A DNA stretch of 9,340 nt. Source: Methylophilaceae bacterium UBA5127 (GTDB taxonomy: Bacteria > Pseudomonadota > Gammaproteobacteria > Burkholderiales > Methylophilaceae). Within the stretch, counting starts at the first letter, position 1; each line of letters opens with the position of its first letter. The DNA lies in NCBI GenBank assembly GCA_002414145.1, contig DHYP01000026.1:19858-29197 (forward strand), read 5' to 3'. Position numbers and translations under genes: made by a program. The notes under the pieces are model-generated. The model made no database searches. It had not been told where the DNA came from and was given only the letters and a program-made list of their open reading frames with translations. Of this stretch, positions 1 through 6,089 are shown in pieces.

Positions 1-1
1 A

Positions 2-322
2 TCTGCGACTTTCGTGGGTCACCGTCGTGTGGACTTGTATTGCCAAGGCGGGTTTGGTGAGGATGAGCAATTGCCTTCTATCGTCACTGCCATTAACGAT
101 TGTCACGCCGTGCTTGTTGCCAAGATTGGTGCTTGTCCCAAAGATGAACTCAAAGCTGCTGGCATTGAGCCAGTAGATCAGTATGCGCATGAGTTTATCG
201 AAAAAGCAGCTTTGACTTGGTTTGCAGATTACCGTGAGCGTGTTGCTAAAGGTGAAATTACACATCAATCACGTGGTGATGCAGCGATTCGTCAAGGGGC
301 ATTTACTTCTGCGGCAGCATAG
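2..322 (+). CDS. nifB: NifB, FeMo-cofactor biosynthesis protein, C-terminal part (5' end outside window)
   Basis: NifB is a radical-SAM enzyme that builds NifB-co, the Fe-S-carbide core of the nitrogenase FeMo-cofactor. Only the last 106 residues are here, and the frame is open from base 2. The fragment covers the NifX/NafY-like C-terminal domain that in many proteobacterial NifB proteins follows the radical-SAM domain. Recognisable stretches are FVGHRRVDLYCQGGFGEDE, CHAVLVAKIGACP and AAGIEPVDQYAHEFIE, which match the end of NifB closely as I know the family. The radical-SAM CxxxCxxC motif lies upstream and cannot be checked. The gene ends at TAG and is followed by a hairpin and then fdxN, the classic nifB-fdxN order. 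An apparent GTG start at 14 is internal and is not the true start. Confidence 0.95.
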   Translation, partial: SATFVGHRRVDLYCQGGFGEDEQLPSIVTAINDCHAVLVAKIGACPKDELKAAGIEPVDQYAHEFIEKAALTWFADYRERVAKGEITHQSRGDAAIRQGAFTSAAA

Positions 323-328
323 TAATAG

Positions 329-359
329 GTCTTTGTATGTGTAAAGCACATGCAAAGAC
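329..359 (+). other. Strong hairpin between nifB and fdxN
   Basis: Bases 329-341 (GTCTTTGTATGTG) pair with 347-359 (CACATGCAAAGAC) in a 13-bp stem with a single U-G wobble and a 5-base loop (TAAAG). It begins 6 bases after the nifB stop. The stem is followed by A-rich sequence (AAAAAATTTATT), not by a run of T, so it is not a typical intrinsic terminator for + strand transcription. It more likely protects the nifB mRNA 3' end, marks a processing site or partly attenuates transcription into fdxN. The structure is seen; the role is inferred. Confidence 0.7.
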
Positions 360-391
360 AAAAAATTTATTGAAACTTCAAGGAGAAAATC

Positions 392-613
392 ATGGCATAT
401 AAAATCGTAGGATCTCAGTGTACAGGCTGTTCAGCATGTGAACCAGAGTGCCCAAATCAAGCTATTTATGAAAAAAATGGCGTATTTTTTATCAAGCCAG
501 AAAAATGCACAGAGTGCATTGGCCATTTTGATGAAGCCCAATGTGTAGCAGCTTGCCCTGTAGACAACACCTGTATCATCGATACAGCTTACCCACGTTA
601 CCAAGCAGCATAA
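392..613 (+). CDS. fdxN: FdxN-type 2[4Fe-4S] ferredoxin
   Basis: This is a 73-residue small ferredoxin that probably carries electrons in the cytoplasm. The first cluster motif is C10-x2-C13-x2-C16-x3-C20-P. The second is C39-x2-C42-x8-C51-x3-C55-P, with the 8-residue insertion typical of nif-linked and Allochromatium-type ferredoxins. An extra Cys at 61 follows. The ATG at 392 has AGGAG at 381-385, 6 bases upstream. The position just after nifB fits the known role of FdxN in Azotobacter, where it supports NifB-dependent cofactor synthesis. The next gene starts 9 bases after the stop, so they are likely cotranscribed. The assignment to the ferredoxin family is very secure; the exact electron partner is inferred from position. 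Confidence 0.95.
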   Translation: MAYKIVGSQCTGCSACEPECPNQAIYEKNGVFFIKPEKCTECIGHFDEAQCVAACPVDNTCIIDTAYPRYQAA

Positions 614-622
614 GGAAAAACA

Positions 623-1015
623 ATGGAAATTACATTAACACCAAAGGCTGAAAAATTTATTGGCCGTATGATACGTTTCAACGGAGGTACGCCAGCACAT
701 GGTTTTAGACTTGTGGTGAGCCCTGGTGGTTGTTCAGGCTTAAGCTCTGAGTTCACTGTCGAAGCAGCTCCTTTCGAAGGTGACCAAATTATAGAAGCCA
801 ATGGATTAAGATTATTTTTACCTGCGGAATCACGTATTCTGCTTGATGGTGCGACTGTAGACTTTAAAGATACCCCATTGGAATCTGGCTTAGCCTTTGT
901 GACTAAAAATGCAGGCAGCTGTGGTTGCAGCAGTAGCGGCGGCGAACATGGTCACGATCATGCGCATTCTGGCCCTGCAACGATCAGTCTTGACAGTATT
1001 CAGCGGAAACATTAA
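623..1015 (+). CDS. HesB/IscA-family (A-type) Fe-S carrier with His-rich tail
   Basis: A 130-residue A-type carrier, a family that binds iron or Fe-S clusters and passes them to target proteins. The three conserved cysteines are present: C37 in the GGCSG loop, and C100 and C102 in the C-terminal CGC motif. The core covers residues 1-102. A tail of about 28 residues follows that is absent from the usual roughly 107-residue IscA. It is Ser/Gly-rich and contains HGHDHAH (109-115), which could bind metal. The start at 623 is preceded by AAGGAAAAAC (613-622). It lies between fdxN and the TPR/LRV pair, which points to Fe-S supply for nitrogenase maturation. The nif-specific relative in Azotobacter is usually called nifIscA; I leave the symbol blank because this version differs in length. 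Confidence 0.9.
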   Translation: MEITLTPKAEKFIGRMIRFNGGTPAHGFRLVVSPGGCSGLSSEFTVEAAPFEGDQIIEANGLRLFLPAESRILLDGATVDFKDTPLESGLAFVTKNAGSCGCSSSGGEHGHDHAHSGPATISLDSIQRKH

Positions 1016-1019
1016 TGCC

Positions 1020-1529
1020 ATGGAAGGCGAGGCGCTAGAAAACGTTTGGTATGCTACTCGATATCAAAGTCTTCCTCGCGTTGCGGAAGAGCAATTACGT
1101 CTCGCTGGCCAGTCTTATTTGAATGATGTTAAGGCAGAAATGCACCTCGCACTGGCTAAGGCAGTTGCGCCAAATAATTTAGTCGTGCATGTGGGTGAGT
1201 ACCGTTACTACTTTTATAAAAATCGCTTGAATGAAGCATTAAAAGTAGCCGAGTCTTGCTTAACCTTAGTTTCAGCTGAACTGGGCATTCCCCCAAAATG
1301 GGATCAGGTCATGCCTGAGCATGCTAGTTTTGAGAGCGATGATCCAGCGTTGCGATTTTATTTATTCGTACTCAAAGCTTACGCCTATCTCTTGTTGCGC
1401 TTAAGCCGAATCGCAGAAGGCACATTGGTGGCTGATAAGCTGCTAGAGCTTGATAGTGAAAATAAAATTGGCGGTAAGTTATTGCTTGATGTCGTCTCTC
1501 GTATGGATAAGGATGACTACGATGATTGA
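1020..1529 (+). CDS. TPR-like helical protein of the nif cluster
   Basis: A 169-residue protein predicted to be almost entirely helical. Residues about 38-82 (AEMHLALAKAVAPNN through NRLNEALKVAESCL) and about 107-146 have the spacing and small/large residue alternation of tetratricopeptide-like repeats, though no repeat is a perfect TPR match. It ends in an acidic tail (MDKDDYDD). There is no signal peptide or membrane segment. I chose ATG 1020 (MEGEALENVW): the open frame extends upstream to 909, but that would lie largely inside the IscA-like gene. Only a weak GGAA at 1005-1008 precedes it, so translation may be coupled to the upstream gene, which stops 5 bases before. It overlaps the LRV gene by 8 bases. 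A protein-protein adaptor role for the LRV protein or nitrogenase is inferred. Confidence 0.8.
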   Translation: MEGEALENVWYATRYQSLPRVAEEQLRLAGQSYLNDVKAEMHLALAKAVAPNNLVVHVGEYRYYFYKNRLNEALKVAESCLTLVSAELGIPPKWDQVMPEHASFESDDPALRFYLFVLKAYAYLLLRLSRIAEGTLVADKLLELDSENKIGGKLLLDVVSRMDKDDYDD

Positions 1530-2301
1530 AAATGACATCCCTGCCCTTGACTGGCAAGGCAATGCGATAGGTTGTGCCATCTGCGCTCATCAAGATCGAT
1601 TGTCATTAGGAGCGTGCAAGCCACTAAGCGCTTGTGTGAACGATAGATATGCCAAACGTATCGATCGTTTTTTTGGTACAAATCCTGGTTTAGCTGTTGA
1701 CTATATTAGTCACCCCTATTTTGAAGTACGCGCTGTCGCAGCTAAGTATTTAGATCTATTTAGATTAAACCGTTTGATTCACGACCCCGACGAGACAGTG
1801 CGCGCAAGCGTCGCATTAAGATTGCCGCCAAAAGTGCTGATCAAGTTAATTCATGACCCCGATCGCGAAGTGCGTGTAAGAGTCGCATTGCGTATGAATC
1901 AAGAGGATTTATCGACCATGTTACATGACCCTGATTATTACGTCAGAGTTGTGGTGGCTAGGCGTCTGCCTGCACATTTGTTATTTAACCTAACGCGTGA
2001 CCCAGACTCATCTGTCAGGCGTGAGGTTGCATTAAGAATCGATGATCAATGGCTCGCAATGATGGCTAACGATAGTGATGATGAAGTACGTCTTACCGCT
2101 ATCAAGCGTTTACCTGCGGGCTTACTCACACCTTTTCGGTTTGATCATGATTGGCGTGTGCGTCTAGAAGTCGCAGAGCGTATCCCTATAGAGCATCTCT
2201 CCGCTTTACTCAAAGACGAGGATGAAATTGTTGCAACAACAGCACGTGAACGTTTAGAAACCAGCGGTACAGACAGTAAAGGACATCATCATGGCAACTA
2301 A
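1522..2301 (+). CDS. [4Fe-4S] leucine-rich-repeat-variant (LRV) protein
   Basis: A 259-residue protein with an N-terminal cysteine cluster, C18-x2-C21-x10-C32-x5-C38, then eight tandem 24-residue LRV repeats. The layout matches the LRV protein of Azotobacter vinelandii, a structurally characterised right-handed helical solenoid with an N-terminal [4Fe-4S] domain. Its biochemical role is not settled. Repeats begin at residues 63, 87, 111, 135, 159, 183, 207 and 231, with the pattern HDPDxxVRxxVALRL. The ATG at 1522 is favoured over 1513 because AAGGA (1509-1513) lies 8 bases upstream of 1522. It overlaps the TPR gene by 8 bases and nifZ by 11. The C-terminus reads KGHHHGN, where the three His codons overlap the nifZ start region. 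A role in nitrogenase Fe-S maturation is inferred from context. Confidence 0.92.
   Translation: MIENDIPALDWQGNAIGCAICAHQDRLSLGACKPLSACVNDRYAKRIDRFFGTNPGLAVDYISHPYFEVRAVAAKYLDLFRLNRLIHDPDETVRASVALRLPPKVLIKLIHDPDREVRVRVALRMNQEDLSTMLHDPDYYVRVVVARRLPAHLLFNLTRDPDSSVRREVALRIDDQWLAMMANDSDDEVRLTAIKRLPAGLLTPFRFDHDWRVRLEVAERIPIEHLSALLKDEDEIVATTARERLETSGTDSKGHHHGN
1708..2256 (+). repeat. Eight in-frame 72-bp (24-codon) LRV repeats
   Basis: The repeats start at bases 1708, 1780, 1852, 1924, 1996, 2068, 2140 and 2212, with no change in period. The last is shortened. Protein identity is highest in repeats 2-4 (HDPDxxVRxxVALR). At DNA level only short words are kept, such as CACGACCCCGA, CATGACCCCGA and CATGACCCTGA, which shows an old expansion rather than a recent one. 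Confidence 0.9.
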
Positions 2302-2620
2302 TATCAATCGCGACAACGGCGTGGTAGAGCTAGTTAATCCACCCAAGTTTGAATATGGTCAAAAGGTGCGTGCAAAAAAATACGTGCGCAATGACGGTAC
2401 TTTTCCTGGACGTGAAGTCGGTGACATTATCGTAAGCAAGGGTGATGTTGGTTATGTCACCAGCATAGGTACTTTTTTACAGCAGTTTTATATCTACGGT
2501 ATCGATTTTTATGAGCTTGGTTATCGCGTCGGAATGCGTGGTAAGGAGCTGGATTTGATCGATGAGGAAGTTTCAATAGACGAAGCTATTAAAGTCATCA
2601 AGGAGCAGGCACATGGTTGA
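2291..2620 (+). CDS. nifZ: NifZ, nitrogenase P-cluster maturation protein
   Basis: A 109-residue NifZ-family protein. NifZ takes part in maturation of the P-clusters of the MoFe protein in Azotobacter and is thought to act with NifW and other assembly factors. Characteristic stretches are FEYGQKVRAKKYVRNDGTFPG (starting near residue 17), the KGDVGYVTSIGTFLQQFYIY strand-rich core, and GYRVGMRGKELDLID near residue 80. The pattern suggests a small SH3-like barrel. ATG 2291 has AAAGGA (2278-2283) 7 bases upstream, and the gene overlaps the LRV gene by 11 bases in another frame. It overlaps the next gene by 8 bases. Azotobacter NifZ is longer (about 159 residues), so the following gene may supply the missing part. 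Confidence 0.93.
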   Translation: MATNINRDNGVVELVNPPKFEYGQKVRAKKYVRNDGTFPGREVGDIIVSKGDVGYVTSIGTFLQQFYIYGIDFYELGYRVGMRGKELDLIDEEVSIDEAIKVIKEQAHG

Positions 2621-2888
2621 ACTAAATGCACTACAAAAAGAACTGAAAGGACTCGCCCCTAAAGAGCCTATTTATCAATGGGGACAGCCTGTTATCACGA
2701 CGATTGATATTGTCAACGATGGTAGTTACCCAGACACCCCTATAGATTCATTGTTAGCGGCTAAAGATAGCAAAGGTGAAATTGTCAATATTGGTGTACT
2801 TGAGGAATCGGGCGAGCCTATTTACTTAGTGGAGTTTGCAGATGGCAAAGTCATTGGTGTATTGGAACAGGAAATTGTTTCAGCGTAG
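2613..2888 (+). CDS. Second NifZ-like small protein
   Basis: A 91-residue protein that shares the NifZ core pattern. YQWGQPVITTIDIVNDGSYPD parallels YGQKVRAKKYVRNDGTFPG of the upstream NifZ, and KGEIVNIGVLEESGEPIYLVEF parallels KGDVGYVTSIGTFLQQFYIY. It lacks the C-terminal GYRxGMRxxEL segment. This looks like an ancient tandem duplication or a split of a longer NifZ. ATG 2613 overlaps the nifZ stop by 8 bases and has AAGGAG (2600-2605) 7 bases upstream. It probably acts with NifZ in MoFe protein maturation, perhaps as a partner in a heterodimer. The family link is seen; the role is inferred. Confidence 0.82.
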   Translation: MVELNALQKELKGLAPKEPIYQWGQPVITTIDIVNDGSYPDTPIDSLLAAKDSKGEIVNIGVLEESGEPIYLVEFADGKVIGVLEQEIVSA

Positions 2889-2898
2889 GTAGCGCATC

Positions 2899-3249
2899 AT
2901 GATTGCAGAATATCCAGTCTACACTACCGAATGCCCTCACCCCAACGAAGTGGATCGTAAGCGCATTGAAAAAAATCTGGCTGCAAGGGAGCGTTATAAA
3001 TATGTCGCCCCTACAGTGTTGGCAGCAGAGGATGGCTACTTGATTCGTAGCCCTTGCTGCTCGCGTACGGTGGATCCTACTGGAGGCATCATTGATGTTG
3101 CGCGCATAGAGTATCAGGAAGGTGGTTTTTGGCGGCTATATCGTATGGACGATGAAAAGCAACGTTGGATGGCGCATTCAGAGTACTTAAGTCTTAATGC
3201 GCTACTCGCCAGATTAACCGCAGATACTAAACGAGAGTTTTGGCGATGA
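2899..3249 (+). CDS. Small Cys-containing protein between nifZ and nifS, DUF3024-like
   Basis: A 116-residue protein that I do not recognise securely. Features are C12 in ECPHPNE, a basic helix (DRKRIEKNLAARERY, about 19-33), and a vicinal Cys pair C53-C54 in RSPCCSRTVDP. The C-terminal segment RIEYQEGGFWRLYRMDDEKQ followed by a helix ending EFW resembles the end of DUF3024 proteins as I remember that family. The tandem cysteines directly upstream of a cysteine desulfurase gene could point to a metal, Fe-S or sulfur-handling role, but that is inference. The stop overlaps the nifS start in ATGA, so the two are translationally coupled. No signal peptide or membrane segment is visible. Confidence 0.72.
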   Translation: MIAEYPVYTTECPHPNEVDRKRIEKNLAARERYKYVAPTVLAAEDGYLIRSPCCSRTVDPTGGIIDVARIEYQEGGFWRLYRMDDEKQRWMAHSEYLSLNALLARLTADTKREFWR

Positions 3250-4394
3250 GTATTATCTATTTGGATAACAATGCAACCACGCGTGTACACCCTCAGGTAG
3301 TAGAGGCGATACAGCCATGGATTTATGAGCGTTTTGGCAACCCCTCTTCAAGCCACTCTCTCGGGCAACAAGCCAAAGAAGCTTTAATACAAGCCCGCGC
3401 AGAGGTGGCAAAGTTTCTTACAGCGAGCCCTGCCGAAATTATATTCACCAGCGGTGCTACCGAATCTAACCACATGGCAATATATAGCGCTTTAGCCATG
3501 TACCCTGAACGTAATACCATCGTGACTAGTCAGGTTGAGCACCCTTCTACTCTGCAATTGCTTGAGTATCTTAGTGAGCAAGGTGTAAACGTGGTTTATA
3601 TCCCCGTTAACACCAAGGGCGAGCTTGATATGCAAGCGCTCAAGACTGCTATTGATGCTAACACAGCGTTGGTAAGCCTAATGCATGCTAACAATGAAAC
3701 AGGTGTGCTTTTTCCTATTGCTGAAGTGGCTGCACTAACACATCGCTTCGGTGCACTCTTTCATACAGATGCGGCACAAACGGCTGGTAAATTAGCGCTG
3801 AATGTTAAAGCACTCGATTGTGACATGCTGTCATTTTCAGGGCATAAGTTACATGCGCCTAAAGGTGTTGGCGTGCTTTTTATGCGCAAAAATATGACTG
3901 CAAAACCTATGTTCTATGGTCATCAAGAACGTAAACGTAGGGGTGGCACAGAAAATTTAACTGGCATTATTGGGATAGGTGTTGCTTGTCGCGTTGCTCA
4001 AACGCAGCTCAATGAGGTTGCACACAATATTTCTGCGCTTAGAGATCGTCTACAAGCAGGTATTTTAAAACAACTGCCCTATGCCAAGGTGAATGGTGAA
4101 GGTCACAAAGTTCCCAATACGACCAATCTCTCTTTTTTAGGTATTTCAGGTGAAGAGCTGCTTTATAAATTAGATAAAGTCGGCATCATTGCATCGCAAG
4201 GCAGTGCTTGTGTCGCGGGCGGCACAGATCCATCACATGTGTTACTCGCAATGGGTTTGAGCCGTGATGAAGCATTATCATCGGTGCGCTTTTCATTGTC
4301 TGAAGAAACCACTGAAGCAGAAATTGAAACCGCTATAGAGTGCATTGTGGCTGTTGTCAAAGAAATAACGCATTCGGCAGCGCTTGTCGCGTAA
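3246..4394 (+). CDS. nifS: NifS cysteine desulfurase
   Basis: A 382-residue PLP-dependent enzyme that takes sulfur from L-cysteine, releasing alanine, and loads it on NifU or other scaffolds for nitrogenase Fe-S clusters. It begins MSIIYLDNNATTRVHP, the typical class start. Key residues are H99 in VEHPS, D175 in HTDAAQ, the PLP-binding K201 in SFSGHK, and the persulfide cysteine C322 in SQGSACVAG. Length and the short Cys loop place it in the NifS/IscS group I, and position favours NifS over IscS. ATG 3246 forms an ATGA overlap with the upstream gene; a TTG at 3240 is possible but less likely. The partner gene nifU is not in the window. All catalytic residues look intact. Confidence 0.95.
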   Translation: MSIIYLDNNATTRVHPQVVEAIQPWIYERFGNPSSSHSLGQQAKEALIQARAEVAKFLTASPAEIIFTSGATESNHMAIYSALAMYPERNTIVTSQVEHPSTLQLLEYLSEQGVNVVYIPVNTKGELDMQALKTAIDANTALVSLMHANNETGVLFPIAEVAALTHRFGALFHTDAAQTAGKLALNVKALDCDMLSFSGHKLHAPKGVGVLFMRKNMTAKPMFYGHQERKRRGGTENLTGIIGIGVACRVAQTQLNEVAHNISALRDRLQAGILKQLPYAKVNGEGHKVPNTTNLSFLGISGEELLYKLDKVGIIASQGSACVAGGTDPSHVLLAMGLSRDEALSSVRFSLSEETTEAEIETAIECIVAVVKEITHSAALVA

Positions 4395-4422
4395 CGCAAT
4401 AAACAACCATAAAGGATTAATA

Positions 4423-4632
4423 ATGAAAGTGATGATTAGACGCGATTCAAACGGAGTGCTCTCTGCTTATGTGCCCAAAAAAGATCTGGAAGAACCAGTG
4501 GTTGAACATGATAACCCTGAATTATGGGGCGGTAATGTCAAGCTTGCGAATGGCTGGATACTGGCTTTACCAGAAATGCCAGAAGGCACCCGCTTACCTA
4601 TCACGGTAGAAGCTAAAAAGATTGGCGAATAG
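4423..4632 (+). CDS. nifT: NifT/FixU family protein
   Basis: A 69-residue protein of the NifT/FixU family. It is conserved in nif clusters, often near nifDK or nifZ; its function is unknown, and mutants in the species studied have little phenotype. It starts MKVMIRR and contains YVPKKDLEEPVV and the family-typical NPELWGGNVKLANGWILALPE, with W residues near the centre. The predicted fold is mostly beta. ATG 4423 has AAAGGA at 4411-4416, and an in-frame upstream extension to 4384 runs over the nifS end and is not used. It begins 28 bases after nifS. There is nothing odd in length or composition. Confidence 0.93.
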   Translation: MKVMIRRDSNGVLSAYVPKKDLEEPVVEHDNPELWGGNVKLANGWILALPEMPEGTRLPITVEAKKIGE

Positions 4633-4636
4633 GAGG
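4631..4636 (+). promoter_or_regulatory. Perfect Shine-Dalgarno AGGAGG overlapping the nifT stop
   Basis: AGGAGG lies 5 bases before the ATG at 4642 and shares its first two bases with the TAG stop of nifT. It is the closest match to the consensus in this window, so the small downstream protein may be made at a higher rate than its neighbours and be coupled to nifT. Confidence 0.75.
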
Positions 4637-4641
4637 TTGAT

Positions 4642-4908
4642 ATGTGTATTTCTAACGAAATGATGACTGAAATTCAAAGTACGTTAACGCAATTTGGAAA
4701 AACTACGAATAATCCCGTGCCCATTTTAAAAGATTGTTTTCCAGATTTAACTTTCTTACGCACGTCAGATTCAGACATGGGCGAGTCCCCCTTTCTTTCG
4801 CTACAAGATTACAACTTGTATCTGTTGGATGGCCGTGAGCATTGCGTACAAATTACGCACAATCTTGAGCATGCAACTGGTGTGGTCATCACACAGAAAA
4901 ACACTTGA
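4642..4908 (+). CDS. Small nif-cluster protein downstream of nifT, possibly DUF6129 type
   Basis: An 88-residue protein. The pattern PVPILKDCFPDLTFLRTSDSD, then DMGESPF, then YNLYLLDGREHCVQITHN and ATGVVI resembles a small uncharacterised family that I recall near nifT in proteobacterial nif clusters (DUF6129). I hold that name with only moderate confidence. It has cysteines at 2, 33 and 68 and no signal peptide or membrane segment. The start is well fixed by the AGGAGG at 4631-4636. It is followed by the DegT-like gene with a one-base gap between the TGA and the next ATG, which suggests translational coupling. Its function is unknown. Confidence 0.8.
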   Translation: MCISNEMMTEIQSTLTQFGKTTNNPVPILKDCFPDLTFLRTSDSDMGESPFLSLQDYNLYLLDGREHCVQITHNLEHATGVVITQKNT

Positions 4909-4909
4909 T

Positions 4910-6061
4910 ATGACTGATACCTGGATTCCCTTAAGTGCGCCTGATTATTCGGAGGCAGAAATCGCTACAGTTCAGTCTGTTTTAGGCAGATCAGAACAAA
5001 TAGAAGGCCCTCTCTCCAATGCTTTTGAAAAGGCATTTGCTAGCTACTTAGGACGGCGCCACGCGATTGCAGTGTCTAGCGGTACTATTGGCATGCTGTT
5101 AACACTTAAGGCGGCTGGCATCGGCGAAGGTGATGAAGTTATTACGTCTGGCTATAGTTGGCATCAAACCTCACATGCCATCGCATGGTGCGGTGCTAAA
5201 CCTGTGATTGCAGACATTGACTATTGGTCGCAAATACTGACGGCAGAAAAAGCTGAAGCAAAAGTAACAGAAAACACGCGTGCAATTATAGCGACCAATG
5301 TGAATGGTCACCCTGCAGATTGGGAGAAACTATGTGCTTTAGCCAATAAAGCTGGCGTACTGTTGATTGAAGACTCAACTGAGGCGATTGGGTCACGCTA
5401 CCAAGGTAAGCTAGTAGGTAGCTTTGGCGATGTAGCGATATTTGATTTTTCACAGCCGTCGATATTGTGCTGCGGTAAAGCTGCCATGATCGTCACTGAC
5501 GATGACACGCTCGCACTTAAAATCCGCCATTTCAAAGCGCGCCGTCGGGATGAGCGCAACTCACTCACTGCGACATTACGTACACCGTTAGATGCTGGCA
5601 TTTCAGAAATGGCAGCGGCATTAGGTTTAATACAGTTACAGCGCTTACCGGAGCTGCTGGCTAATCGTAAGCAAGTAGAGGCTTGGTACGAAGCCCAAAT
5701 ATCCAGTTTTGAAGGCATTAAGCCCCCTTATATTGCCCCAGGCGTAGATGAAGTACATTGGTTTCTATACACCGTGCACTTAGGTACACGTTTTAGCGCG
5801 AGTAGCCGTGATGCTTTAGTAGATGACCTAGAGACTGAGTTGGTAGAGTCTTCGGCCTATTGCCATGCATTGCATATGCAGCGCGCCTATATCGAACAAT
5901 ACGGTTATCGAAAAGGGGATTTTTTTGTGACGGAAAAAGTAGCTGACCGCTCTATCGCCCTACCCTTTCATGCCTCGATTACCGAAAACGAAGTTGAATT
6001 TATTGTAAAAACAGCAAAAGATGCTTCTATCAATGTGGGTGCAGGTGCTGCTATTTATTAG
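4910..6061 (+). CDS. DegT/DnrJ/EryC1/StrS-family protein lacking the PLP lysine
   Basis: A 383-residue fold-type I protein of the DegT/DnrJ/EryC1/StrS group, usually PLP-dependent sugar aminotransferases. The fold is clear from VSSGTIG (56-61), GDEVITSGYSWHQTSHA, VNGHPADW, LLIEDSTEAIGSRYQGK (151-167) and ISEMAAALGLIQLQRLPELL (231-250). D155, which should contact the pyridine nitrogen, is kept. The segment where the Schiff-base lysine belongs reads FDFSQPSILCCGKAA against the usual FSFGPGKPLSxGEGG. The lysine position is S184, and the GEGG turn is GKAA with two adjacent cysteines (187-188). Ordinary transamination is therefore unlikely. ATG 4910 follows the upstream TGA by one base and has no clear ribosome site, so coupling is likely; an in-frame ATG at 4829 would overlap the previous gene. 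Its role in the nif cluster is unknown. Confidence 0.88.
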   Translation: MTDTWIPLSAPDYSEAEIATVQSVLGRSEQIEGPLSNAFEKAFASYLGRRHAIAVSSGTIGMLLTLKAAGIGEGDEVITSGYSWHQTSHAIAWCGAKPVIADIDYWSQILTAEKAEAKVTENTRAIIATNVNGHPADWEKLCALANKAGVLLIEDSTEAIGSRYQGKLVGSFGDVAIFDFSQPSILCCGKAAMIVTDDDTLALKIRHFKARRRDERNSLTATLRTPLDAGISEMAAALGLIQLQRLPELLANRKQVEAWYEAQISSFEGIKPPYIAPGVDEVHWFLYTVHLGTRFSASSRDALVDDLETELVESSAYCHALHMQRAYIEQYGYRKGDFFVTEKVADRSIALPFHASITENEVEFIVKTAKDASINVGAGAAIY

Positions 6062-6089
6062 TTAAGTATTTAATTAAGGATGATTTGAT

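Noticed and set aside
323..391. NifA upstream activator site (TGT-N10-ACA) or promoter between nifB and fdxN
   Set aside because: The TGT and ACA words present are not at the required spacing; the palindromic look is explained by the hairpin.
598..801. Minus-strand open frame of 67 codons opposite the IscA-like gene
   Set aside because: It lies opposite a clear conserved gene, has no ribosome site or family pattern, and is a shadow frame.
909..1019. Upstream extension of the TPR-like protein
   Set aside because: It would overlap more than 100 bases of the IscA-like gene and encodes a low-complexity Ala/Val stretch; ATG 1020 is the more natural start.
5398..5718. Minus-strand open frame of 106 codons inside the DegT-like gene
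   Set aside because: The Ser/Ala-rich translation has no recognisable motif and is fully covered by a well-supported + strand gene.
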